Below, in pieces: positions 1 through 6,747 of a stretch of 9,659 nt of DNA. The notes under the pieces are model-generated. The model was not told the DNA's origin and did not search any database. It saw only the letters and a program-made list of their open reading frames with translations. Position numbers and translations under genes: made by a program. This DNA comes from Bacillota bacterium (lineage in GTDB: Bacteria; Bacillota; Sulfobacillia; Symbiobacteriales; Symbiobacteriaceae), in the NCBI GenBank assembly GCA_028287415.1, contig JAQBPS010000350.1, positions 1 through 9,659 of the forward strand, read 5' to 3'. Position 1 is the first letter of the stretch. Each line of letters begins with the position of its first letter.

Positions 1-888
1 GTCGACTACGCCTGGAACAAGGGCGTCTTCCTCGCCTGCGCCGCCGGCAACGACGGCACAAGCAGCACCGCCAACGCCTATCCAGGCGCCTACACCAACT
101 GCTTCGCAGTCGCCTCCACCAACAGCAGCGATGCGAAGTCGTCCTTCTCCAACTACGGCACCTGGGTCGAGGCGGCCGCCCCCGGCGAGGGAATCTACTC
201 CACCTGGATGAACAGCGGCTACAACACGATCAGCGGCACGTCGATGGCGACGCCGCACGTCGCCGGTCTCGCCGGATTGCTCGCCTCCCAGGGCCTGACG
301 AATGCGCAGATTCGGGACCGGATCTGCTCAACAGCCGATCACATCAGCGGGACAGGCAGCAACTGGACCTGCGGGCGCATCAACGCCTATGCGGCCGTGA
401 ACAACACCACGCCGCCCCCGCCGCCGCCCCCGCCGCCCACCGGTGGAGCCCTGACCAACGGCGGCTTTGAGAACGGCACCAGCCCCTGGGTGCAGTCCTC
501 GACCAACGGGTACCAGCTGATCGACACGACCCGCCCCCACGCCGGCAGCTACAGCGCCTACCTGGCCGGCTACAACTCTGCTACCGACACCATCTACCAG
601 ACGGTCGCCATCCCGACGAACGGCACACTCAGCTACTGGTGGTACATGTCGAGTGCGGAGGGGACCACCACCGCCTACGACTACCTGCGGGTGCGGCTGT
701 ACAACACCAGCGGCGTGCTGGTGGCCACGCTCAAAACCCGGAGCAACCGGGACGCCCGTGGCGCCTGGTACCAGGACAGCATCAGCCTGGCCAGCTACGC
801 CGGCCAGACGCTGCGGATCCGGTTCGAAGGGACCACCGACTCCTCCCTCGTCACAGACTTCTTTGTCGACGACGTGGCAGTGAATTAA
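1..888 (+). CDS. Subtilisin/thermitase-like serine protease (S8), C-terminal part; 5' end outside window
   Basis: The frame is open from base 1, so this is the last 295 residues of a longer protein; the catalytic Asp and His must lie upstream. Residues 12-19 contain AAGND, whose Asn (residue 17) is the oxyanion-hole residue of subtilases. Residues 79-89 are GTSMATPHVAG with the catalytic Ser at residue 81. The surrounding sequence (SSFSNYG, APG, GIYST) resembles thermitase. After the protease domain there is a run of nine prolines (residues 138-146, bases 412-438). A C-terminal beta-rich domain of about 145 residues follows; it starts NGGFENG and ends FFVDDVAVN, like the MAM/carbohydrate-binding jelly-roll modules on secreted bacterial proteases. 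Four Cys (13, 34, 109, 124) could form disulfides. It is probably an extracellular protease. It converges on the peptide-transport operon, so any link between secreted proteolysis and peptide uptake is only suggestive. Confidence 0.93.
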   Translation, partial: VDYAWNKGVFLACAAGNDGTSSTANAYPGAYTNCFAVASTNSSDAKSSFSNYGTWVEAAAPGEGIYSTWMNSGYNTISGTSMATPHVAGLAGLLASQGLTNAQIRDRICSTADHISGTGSNWTCGRINAYAAVNNTTPPPPPPPPPTGGALTNGGFENGTSPWVQSSTNGYQLIDTTRPHAGSYSAYLAGYNSATDTIYQTVAIPTNGTLSYWWYMSSAEGTTTAYDYLRVRLYNTSGVLVATLKTRSNRDARGAWYQDSISLASYAGQTLRIRFEGTTDSSLVTDFFVDDVAVN

Positions 889-899
889 GGGACGAAAGA

Positions 900-932
900 G
901 CCCGACTCGCATCACAGCGAGTCGGGCCTTTT
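900..932. terminator. Intrinsic terminator, probably bidirectional, between convergent genes
   Basis: A perfect 11-bp stem (900-910 with 917-927, sequence GCCCGACTCGC) has a 6-base loop. On the + strand it is followed by TTTT (929-932), and on its left it is preceded by AAA (895-897). It lies 11 bases after the protease stop and 25 bases after the stop of the convergent deacylase gene, so one hairpin can end both transcripts. The T-tract is stronger in the + direction. Confidence 0.88.
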
Positions 933-952
933 CATGTCGCCTGGAGACCGGG

Positions 953-1930
953 TTATTCCCCTGCGTAAGCCAGGTAGGCCACCTTATCCCCGGTGCCGGC
1001 CGCCTGATTTCCCTGCAACGGGTAAGCGATGATGATGCCATCCCGCGGCGCGAGAATTTGCTCCAGCTCGGCCCCCCAGAAGTCACGGAGCACGGCCACC
1101 GGCTCGCCCTTACTGACCCGCTCCCCACACTGCCGCGTCAGGTGGCAGATGCCCCCTCGGCTCGCACCCAGCGAAACGTAGGTCAGCACCTCGCTGAACG
1201 CACCGGGGACCGTGACCGGCTCGGCCGCGCCGGGCAGCATCTCCAGGTGCTTCAGGACGTTGCACATCCCGGTCACGCCGGTCGCGACCGAGGTCGGCTC
1301 CAGCCGGCGGGAGAAGACGAACTCCGGCGTGATTGTCGGCTTGCCCTGCGACATGCAGTGGCCCGAGAGGGTTCCGGCGTAGGCCGTATTGGCATTCACA
1401 ACCGGGTAGCCAAATGCCTTCGCCATGGCGATCGACTTGGCTCGCACTGTTGGCGTGCCCTCCTCCCCCACAATGGTGAAGTGCAGCGACGGGGGGTTGC
1501 AGGAGTGGCAGTCGATCACGTAGTCGGCGCGGTCCAGCAGTTCCCGGGTGATCACCCGCGCCGCCCGGTACGACACGGTACTCCCCGCCGTACCCGGGAA
1601 AACCCGGTTCATGTCCTGCGCATCCTGGGGCGTGAACCGGCTGGAGGCAAGGTAGGCCCAGGGGTTCAGCTGGGGCGCCAGAATCACGGTGCCGCGTAGT
1701 AGGGCGGGGTCGAGCGCCTCCTTGACCAGCCGTCGGCAGATCTCGATGGTCACGATCTCAATGCCGTGAAGGCCACCCGCAATCAGGAAGGTCGGCCCGG
1801 GCTTCGCCCCGTTCACCACGGCAATCGGGATGCGCACTTCCCGGCCGTCCATGCCGTAACCGATGGTCAGCTCGCCATAGCCGGTTTCGCCCGAGGTTGC
1901 GGCTGCTGTGCCAACCTGAAAGAGTGTCAT
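953..1930 (-). CDS. AstE/aspartoacylase-family zinc deacylase (COG3608-like)
   Basis: This 325-residue protein is of the succinylglutamate desuccinylase/aspartoacylase group of the M14 superfamily. These enzymes use one zinc to cleave an acyl group from an N-acylated amino acid. Visible motifs are GGLHGIE, with probable zinc ligands His55 and Glu58; DMNR (106-109), whose Arg binds the substrate carboxylate in the family; DCH, with zinc ligand His142; and TPE, with Glu203 as probable general base. The C-terminal third (about 240-325, with APRDG at 294-298) looks like the small beta-barrel typical of the COG3608 branch, which includes N-acetyl-diaminobutyrate deacetylase (DoeB). The ATG overlaps the preceding stop as ATGA (1927-1930). 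A GGAGG SD (1938-1942, 7-base spacer) lies inside the upstream gene, so translation is probably coupled. It is the last gene of the operon. There is no signal peptide, so it is likely cytoplasmic. The exact acyl substrate cannot be read from the sequence. Confidence 0.85.
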   Translation of the reverse strand: MTLFQVGTAAATSGETGYGELTIGYGMDGREVRIPIAVVNGAKPGPTFLIAGGLHGIEIVTIEICRRLVKEALDPALLRGTVILAPQLNPWAYLASSRFTPQDAQDMNRVFPGTAGSTVSYRAARVITRELLDRADYVIDCHSCNPPSLHFTIVGEEGTPTVRAKSIAMAKAFGYPVVNANTAYAGTLSGHCMSQGKPTITPEFVFSRRLEPTSVATGVTGMCNVLKHLEMLPGAAEPVTVPGAFSEVLTYVSLGASRGGICHLTRQCGERVSKGEPVAVLRDFWGAELEQILAPRDGIIIAYPLQGNQAAGTGDKVAYLAYAGE

Positions 1931-3084
1931 TGCGCCACCTCCACGGCCCCGCCCTTCATAACCAGACGGACCCGCAGCAGGGCAGAGCGATCCACCAGGG
2001 GGTCACCCGCAACGGCAATCACATCAGCCAACTTGCCGACCGCCAGCGTGCCCAGGTCCCGGTCGAGGCCGCACAGCTCTGCGCCACGCAGCGTGAGCGC
2101 CTGAAGTGCCTGCATCGGGCTCCAGCCTGCGCCAAGCAAGGCCCCCATCTCCATATCCATGCGGCAGTGGTTTGTGTCGTTGCCCACGGCCACCTTGACG
2201 CCGTACTGGCTCGCCCACTTGCGCACCGCAAGGCTCCCCTCCAGCACCCGGTTGATTTTTGCCCGGTAGAAGTCAGGCGTGCCCGGGTCGGCCGCAGCCG
2301 CTTCGCCTACGCCGTGGGTAATCACCAGCCAGGTACCGCGCTCAGCCAGCAGTTTCACGTCGTCCTCGGTGATCATGATGCCGTGCTCAACCGTATCGAC
2401 GCCGGCTTCCACCGCCACCCGCAGCCCGGGCCCGCCATGAATGTGGGCGGCGACCGGGCGACCGGCCCGGTGCGCTTCATCAATACAAGCCTGAATTTCC
2501 TCGGTAGCGAACTCCTGCGAGTCCGGCCGGGAGCCCCGGGTAGACATGCCGCCACTGACCATGATCTTGATCACATCAACGCCCCGCTTCAACTGCTCGC
2601 GCACGGCCTTGCGCATATCACCCACACCGTCGGTCTCCCGGCCGAGGAAATGCGCGTGTCCGCCAGTGCGAATAATCGGCTGCCCGGAGATCAGCAGCCG
2701 CGGCCCGGGAATCAGGCCGGCGTTGATCGCCCGCTTCATCTCGACATCAATAAAGTTCTTCTCACCCACATCACGCATTGTCGTAATGCCGGCCTGGAGG
2801 ATCTTCCTGGCATTCTGGACGGCGGTGATCGTGAGCCACGCGTCCGGCTGGCTGCACTGGGCGGCCTCGTCGCCCATGTCCAGCACCAGATGTTCGTGGC
2901 AGTCGATCATGCCGGGCATGACGGTGTGGCCACTGTAGTCGAGAATCTCATCCGCCGGACCGGGACGGAACTCCACCTGGTCCAGAATCTGCGCAATCCG
3001 TTCGCCGTCCACGGCCAGCACCTGGCCGGACCTGGGAACAGTGCCGGTCGCATCGATCAGGGTACCACAAATGATGTACTTCAC
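1927..3084 (-). CDS. Metal-dependent amidohydrolase, Xaa-Pro/Xaa-Arg dipeptidase-like group (amidohydrolase 1)
   Basis: This 385-residue protein belongs to the amidohydrolase superfamily (COG1228-like). The metal site is complete: HEH (His63, His65) after VMPGMID, Lys173 in VIKIMVSGG as the probable carboxylated lysine, His214 in AHIHGG, His234 in TVEHG, and Asp303 in GNDTNH. The segment MRDVG...GPRLLISG...TGGHAH (103-145) is typical of the group holding Xaa-Pro and Xaa-Arg/Lys dipeptidases, so hydrolysis of a dipeptide or N-acyl amino acid is the best guess. The start is GTG (3082-3084) with a GAGGAGG SD 7 bases upstream. The N-terminus MKYIICGTLID matches its paralogue at 4704-5861, about 68% identical without gaps. 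The gene lies 21 bases after the binding-protein stop and overlaps the deacylase by 4 bases. No signal peptide is seen, so it is likely cytoplasmic. Substrate specificity is unknown. Confidence 0.9.
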   Translation of the reverse strand: MKYIICGTLIDATGTVPRSGQVLAVDGERIAQILDQVEFRPGPADEILDYSGHTVMPGMIDCHEHLVLDMGDEAAQCSQPDAWLTITAVQNARKILQAGITTMRDVGEKNFIDVEMKRAINAGLIPGPRLLISGQPIIRTGGHAHFLGRETDGVGDMRKAVREQLKRGVDVIKIMVSGGMSTRGSRPDSQEFATEEIQACIDEAHRAGRPVAAHIHGGPGLRVAVEAGVDTVEHGIMITEDDVKLLAERGTWLVITHGVGEAAAADPGTPDFYRAKINRVLEGSLAVRKWASQYGVKVAVGNDTNHCRMDMEMGALLGAGWSPMQALQALTLRGAELCGLDRDLGTLAVGKLADVIAVAGDPLVDRSALLRVRLVMKGGAVEVAQ

Positions 3085-3091
3085 GGGCCAG

Positions 3092-3098
3092 CCTCCTC
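3092..3098 (-). promoter_or_regulatory. Shine-Dalgarno site for amidohydrolase 1
   Basis: GAGGAGG on the minus strand lies 7 bases before the GTG at 3084 and supports that non-ATG start. Confidence 0.85.
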
Positions 3099-3105
3099 GC
3101 GGTCG

Positions 3106-4674
3106 TTACTTCGTCAGCTCTGCGTAATTAACGATGACGTACTCGTCCAGCCGGGGCACGAACCCCTTCAGCTTCTTGCTGACACCGATCAGTTGCGGCT
3201 CGTAGTACAGGGGCAGGGCGGCCAGGTCATCATAGAGGATCTTCTGACCTTCCTGGTAGAGCTTGATCACCTTCGCATCGTCCAGTTCCGCGGCCGACTG
3301 ATCGATGATCTGATCGACTCGGGGGTTGTTGTACTTGCCGCGGGCGGTCTGCGAGTAGAACATGCTGCGCCAGTGGCTGGTCGGGTTGAGCGTGAAATCG
3401 GTCTGGCCGATGAAGTACACGTCGTACTGACCCTCGTTCGCCTTGGCGATAAACGCCGACCAGGCGAGGGCCTCAAACTGGACGTTGACGCCCAGCTTTT
3501 TGAACATGCCGGCGACCGCCTCATTCACCTGCTTGTCCATGGAATAGCGGCCGATTGGCGCCCCCATCTTGATCGGCTCGCCGCCATACCCCGACTCCTG
3601 GAGCAGTTGCTTCGCCTTTTCCAGGTTATACGCAAAGGGTGGCAGGGACTTGTCGTAGCCAATGGTACCGGGCGGGGAGACCGAGTTGGCGACTACTGTA
3701 GTGCCGGAGAGGATGTTTTTGACGAGGGAGTCGCGGTCGATGGCGAGGGAGAGCGCCTGGCGAAATTTCAGGTTCGCCACCTGCTTGTTCGTGAACTGGA
3801 GCACCAGCCAGTCGACGCGCAGGGTCGGGGTGTAGATCACATCGAGCGCCCCGTTGGACTTGAGCTTCTCGAGCTTGTCCGGCGACAGATTCTCAGCGAT
3901 CTGCACCTCGCCGGCCTCGAGCGCAGCCATGCGGGTCGCGTTCTCCGGCATGATCCGAAAAGTGATCTTCTTCGCCTTGCCCTTCTCACCCCAGTACCCA
4001 TCAAACCGTTCGACGATCACCGAGCTGTTCGGCGTGTACGAGACAATCTTGTACGGCCCCGTGCCCACCGGCTTCTTCGTAAACTCGGCGCCCATCTCCC
4101 GGGCCGCCTGCGGCGCCACAATTGGCACCTGCGCCAGCGAGTTCAGCAGTGCGCGGGTCGGATACTTGGTCGTGATCACAAGCGTCGCGGCATCTTTCGC
4201 TTCAACCTTGGCGATATCATTCGTCCAGGTCTTCAACTGCGTGGTGAAGTCCTTGTCCATGATGCTGGTCAGCGTGTAGGCGACCGCCGCCGCATCCAGT
4301 GTCTCGCCATCATGGAACTTCACGCCCGAGCGAATCTTGAACTCCCAGGTGGTCGGGTCGACGGTTTTCCAGGACTCGGCCAGCAGCGGGTAGATCTCCA
4401 TTTTGTCGCCCGTCTGCTTGCGAAACACCAGCGGCTCGAAGAGGTGGGCGTTCATGCTGTAGCCCGGGCCGACCCAGGTCTTACGCGGGTCAAGGTCGAC
4501 CGGATCGGCGCCGGAGGCAACCGCCAGCTCAAACTCGCCGCTTGGCGCGGGCCCGCCGGAACCCGTTCCACCCGGCGCCGCACCCTTGGTCGGGGACGAG
4601 CCGCAGGCGGTCAGGGTGAGGATCGCTGTGATCAGGAGCAGCGAGATGGATCCGATCCGTCGCCGGCTCTTCAT
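3106..4674 (-). CDS. Family 5 (DppA/OppA-type) peptide ABC transporter solute-binding lipoprotein 1
   Basis: The protein has 522 residues from the ATG at 4672-4674. It has a basic N-terminus, a hydrophobic stretch and a lipobox LTAC with Cys24, so it is a membrane-anchored extracytoplasmic lipoprotein. A Gly/Pro/Ser-rich tether (25-46) follows. Residues about 97-123 (LAESW...DP..W.F.IR.GVKFHDG) match the SBP_bac_5 signature, and VGTGPYKIVSYTPNS...YWG (203-228) is also typical. Length fits the family (about 500-550). An in-frame extension up to 4851 exists but is rejected: it has no signal-like character, overlaps the upstream gene, and a GAAGGGGG SD sits 8 bases before this ATG. It presumably delivers peptides or peptide-like ligands to the permease pair upstream in the operon. 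It is paralogous to the protein starting at 8904. Confidence 0.93.
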   Translation of the reverse strand: MKSRRRIGSISLLLITAILTLTACGSSPTKGAAPGGTGSGGPAPSGEFELAVASGADPVDLDPRKTWVGPGYSMNAHLFEPLVFRKQTGDKMEIYPLLAESWKTVDPTTWEFKIRSGVKFHDGETLDAAAVAYTLTSIMDKDFTTQLKTWTNDIAKVEAKDAATLVITTKYPTRALLNSLAQVPIVAPQAAREMGAEFTKKPVGTGPYKIVSYTPNSSVIVERFDGYWGEKGKAKKITFRIMPENATRMAALEAGEVQIAENLSPDKLEKLKSNGALDVIYTPTLRVDWLVLQFTNKQVANLKFRQALSLAIDRDSLVKNILSGTTVVANSVSPPGTIGYDKSLPPFAYNLEKAKQLLQESGYGGEPIKMGAPIGRYSMDKQVNEAVAGMFKKLGVNVQFEALAWSAFIAKANEGQYDVYFIGQTDFTLNPTSHWRSMFYSQTARGKYNNPRVDQIIDQSAAELDDAKVIKLYQEGQKILYDDLAALPLYYEPQLIGVSKKLKGFVPRLDEYVIVNYAELTK

Positions 4675-4682
4675 ATGAGACG

Positions 4683-4690
4683 CCCCCTTC
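4683..4690 (-). promoter_or_regulatory. Shine-Dalgarno site deciding the start of binding lipoprotein 1
   Basis: GAAGGGGG on the minus strand has an 8-base spacer to the ATG at 4674. It argues against the in-frame extension upstream. Confidence 0.85.
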
Positions 4691-4703
4691 TGTATCTTGC
4701 GGC

Positions 4704-5861
4704 CTACTGCCTCACGCAGACCTCGCCGTTCTTCATCACCAGCCGGACTCGGGCGAGGGCCGGGGGGTCGGTCAGGGGATCGCCGTCCACGGCGATCAGG
4801 TCCGCCAGCTTCCCGGCCTCCAGCGTGCCAACCCGGTCGGCAATGTCGCACAGTTCCGCGCCGCGCAGGGTTGCTGCCTGAAGCGCCGCCATCGGCTTGA
4901 ACCCAGCCTGGATCAGCATTGCGACCTCCACGTCGGTCCGGCAGTGGTGGGTGTCATTGCCCACTGCGACTTTTACGCCGTGCCGCCTGGCCTGTTCCAG
5001 CATCCCGGTCCGCCGGGATAGGGCCCGCTGCGCCTTCTCCCGGTAAAAGGCAGGAGCGCCGGGATCGTCGGCCACCGCCCGGCCCACGCCCACCGTGCTG
5101 ACCAGCCAGGTGCCATGGCGGGCCATCAGCGCAAGGTCAGCTTCCGTCAGGTACGCGCCGTGCTCCACCGTATCGACCCCCGCCTCCACGGCAACCTTCA
5201 GCCCGGGACCGCCATGCAGGTGGGCGACCACCTTCCGGCCCGCCCGGTGGGCCTCATCGATGCAGGCCCGGATCTCCTCGCTTGAGAACTCCTGGCCGTC
5301 AGGGCTGCTGCCGAGCGTCGAGTTGCCCCCGCTCACCATGACCTTGATCCAATCGACGCCTTGCTTGAGCTGCTCCCGCACCGCCTTGCGCATGTCAGCA
5401 ACGCCATCGGTCTCCCGGCCGAGGAAGTGGCCGTGGCCGCCGGTGCGGATGATCGGCTGGCCGCTGATCAGCAGGCGCGGGCCGGGGATCACGCCGGCAT
5501 CGATCGCCCGCTTCATCTGCACGTCAATGAAGTTCTTCTCGCCCACGTCCCGCATTGTGGTGATCCCGCTCTCGAGAATCTTGCGGGCGTTCACCGTCGC
5601 CATGATCGTCAGCCAGGCGTCGGACTCGGTGCACTGGGCCGCCTCATCGCCCATGTCAAGGCAGAGGTGCTCATGACAGTCAATCAGGCCGGGCATCACC
5701 GTCAGGTGAGAGAGGTCGATCAGATCGGCACCGGCTGCCGGCTCCCATCCGGCCCCGACCCGGATGGCGGCAATGGTATCCCCCTCGATCGCCAGAATCT
5801 GATCCTGCGCGGCAGGGCGTCCGGTGCAGTCGATCAGGGTGCCGCAGCGAATGTAGCGCAC
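4704..5861 (-). CDS. Metal-dependent amidohydrolase, Xaa-Pro/Xaa-Arg dipeptidase-like group (amidohydrolase 2)
   Basis: This paralogue of amidohydrolase 1 has the full metal site at the same residue numbers: HEH 63/65, Lys173 (WIKVMVSGG), His214, His234 and Asp303 (GNDTHH). I place the start at the GTG 5859-5861 rather than the ATG at 5877-5879. The first codons from that ATG themselves form the SD AGGAGGAG, ideally spaced from the GTG. The GTG start also gives exactly 385 residues and an N-terminus, MRYIRCGTLID, that aligns with MKYIICGTLID of the paralogue. The ATG alternative would overlap the permease stop by 4 bases. Hand alignment gives about 262 of 385 identical residues without a gap. 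Differences cluster in 36-50, 241-250 and 281-292, which may reflect different substrate preference. It is likely cytoplasmic, acting on the imported compound. The gap to the binding protein downstream is 29 bases. Confidence 0.9.
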   Translation of the reverse strand: MRYIRCGTLIDCTGRPAAQDQILAIEGDTIAAIRVGAGWEPAAGADLIDLSHLTVMPGLIDCHEHLCLDMGDEAAQCTESDAWLTIMATVNARKILESGITTMRDVGEKNFIDVQMKRAIDAGVIPGPRLLISGQPIIRTGGHGHFLGRETDGVADMRKAVREQLKQGVDWIKVMVSGGNSTLGSSPDGQEFSSEEIRACIDEAHRAGRKVVAHLHGGPGLKVAVEAGVDTVEHGAYLTEADLALMARHGTWLVSTVGVGRAVADDPGAPAFYREKAQRALSRRTGMLEQARRHGVKVAVGNDTHHCRTDVEVAMLIQAGFKPMAALQAATLRGAELCDIADRVGTLEAGKLADLIAVDGDPLTDPPALARVRLVMKNGEVCVRQ

Positions 5862-5865
5862 AAGA

Positions 5866-5873
5866 CTCCTCCT
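5866..5873 (-). promoter_or_regulatory. Shine-Dalgarno site deciding a GTG start for amidohydrolase 2
   Basis: AGGAGGAG on the minus strand lies just after the permease stop; its AGGAGG core is 6 bases before the GTG at 5861. It lies inside the codons that would be used if translation began at the ATG 5879. Confidence 0.82.
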
Positions 5874-5875
5874 GT

Positions 5876-6730
5876 TCATTTGCGGTTGTTCCGCTGAGTC
5901 GGGTCCAGCGCATCGCGGGCGCCGTCGCCCAGGATGTTGAAGCTAAGCGCCGTCGCCATGAGCGTGAGCCCCGGCACCAGCGCAATCCACCAGGCGTCGG
6001 TGATATACTCCCGGCCGTCCGCCAGCATGCCGCCCCAGGTCGGCACCGAGGTGGGCACGCCCAGCCCGAGGTAGCTGAGGGAGGACTCCGCGATGATCAG
6101 GGCAGCCGCCTCGCATGAGGCGATCACCAGGAAGGATGAGAACACATTCGGCAGCACATGCTGCCGAATAATCCGGCCACCGGTCGCCCCCAGCGCGCGG
6201 GCCGCCTCGACGAACTCCCGGTTGCGCACGCTGAGCACGGCCCCGCGGATCACCTTGGCATAGCTGATCCAGCTGGTCAGCGACAGCACCAGAATCACGT
6301 TGAGCAGGCTCGGTCCGAGGATCGAGACCAGCGCCAGCGCGAGCAGCAGAAACGGAAAGGCCAACTGTATGTCGGCGATCCGCATGATGAACGCATCAAC
6401 CTTACCGCCGTAGAAGCCGGAGATCAGCCCCAGCACCAGCCCGATGCCGCCGCCCAGCGTTACCGAGGAGAGGCCGACGAGGAGCGAGACCCGGGCGCCG
6501 TAGATCAGCCGGGGCACCAGGTCCCGGCCCAGCTGGTCCGTACCGAGGGTATAGACCTTGCCCGAATCGTCATGGAAACCGGGTGGCTTCAGCCGCTGCC
6601 CCAGGTTCTGGTCATCCAGGTTGCCACGCACAATCAACGGAGCCCCAATCGCGATCAGCACGACCAGGATCAGGAACAAAAAGGCGATCAGCGACGTCTT
6701 GCGCCGGGCCAGTCTCCGAAGCAGCATCAC
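5876..6730 (-). CDS. DppC/OppC-like peptide ABC transporter permease
   Basis: This is a 284-residue inner-membrane permease of the binding-protein-dependent transport superfamily. It has an N-terminal membrane helix (about 13-34), the conserved LGTDQLGRD...YGARVSL segment (62-83) diagnostic of the DppC branch, several further hydrophobic helices, and the cytoplasmic EAA loop EAARALGATGG...LP (175-194) that docks on an ATPase subunit. The start is GTG at 6728-6730 or the next codon, ATG at 6725-6727, giving 284 or 283 residues. The SD region GGGGGGTGATC (about 6735-6745) matches the extended anti-SD and does not separate the two. It lies 17 bases downstream of the DppB-like gene and pairs with it to form the channel. 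Confidence 0.95.
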   Translation of the reverse strand: MMLLRRLARRKTSLIAFLFLILVVLIAIGAPLIVRGNLDDQNLGQRLKPPGFHDDSGKVYTLGTDQLGRDLVPRLIYGARVSLLVGLSSVTLGGGIGLVLGLISGFYGGKVDAFIMRIADIQLAFPFLLLALALVSILGPSLLNVILVLSLTSWISYAKVIRGAVLSVRNREFVEAARALGATGGRIIRQHVLPNVFSSFLVIASCEAAALIIAESSLSYLGLGVPTSVPTWGGMLADGREYITDAWWIALVPGLTLMATALSFNILGDGARDALDPTQRNNRK

Positions 6731-6747
6731 AGGTGATCACCCCCCGG

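Noticed and set aside
412..438. GC-rich CCG/CCC tract as a possible tandem repeat element
   Set aside because: It encodes the nine-proline linker of the protease and needs no other explanation.
328..1128. A 266-codon minus-strand open frame across the protease end and the terminator
   Set aside because: It is antisense to the S8 protease, crosses a strong terminator, and its translation is low-complexity Arg/Gly/Val-rich sequence without domain features.
4675..4851. N-terminal extension of binding lipoprotein 1
   Set aside because: The added 59 residues lie mostly over the end of amidohydrolase 2 and precede a clear SD and a lipoprotein signal peptide that must be at the N-terminus.
1897..4881. 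A 994-codon open frame on the + strand, antisense to three operon genes
   Set aside because: It is opposite well-supported genes in high-GC DNA, where a codon-position GC bias keeps one antisense frame free of stops. Its translation is rich in His, Arg and Leu with no recognisable domain, and its end depends on the amidohydrolase duplication.
6732..6741. Palindrome GGTGATCACC before the DppC-like gene
   Set aside because: It is explained by the extended SD match (GGTGATC) next to the start and is short enough to occur by chance.
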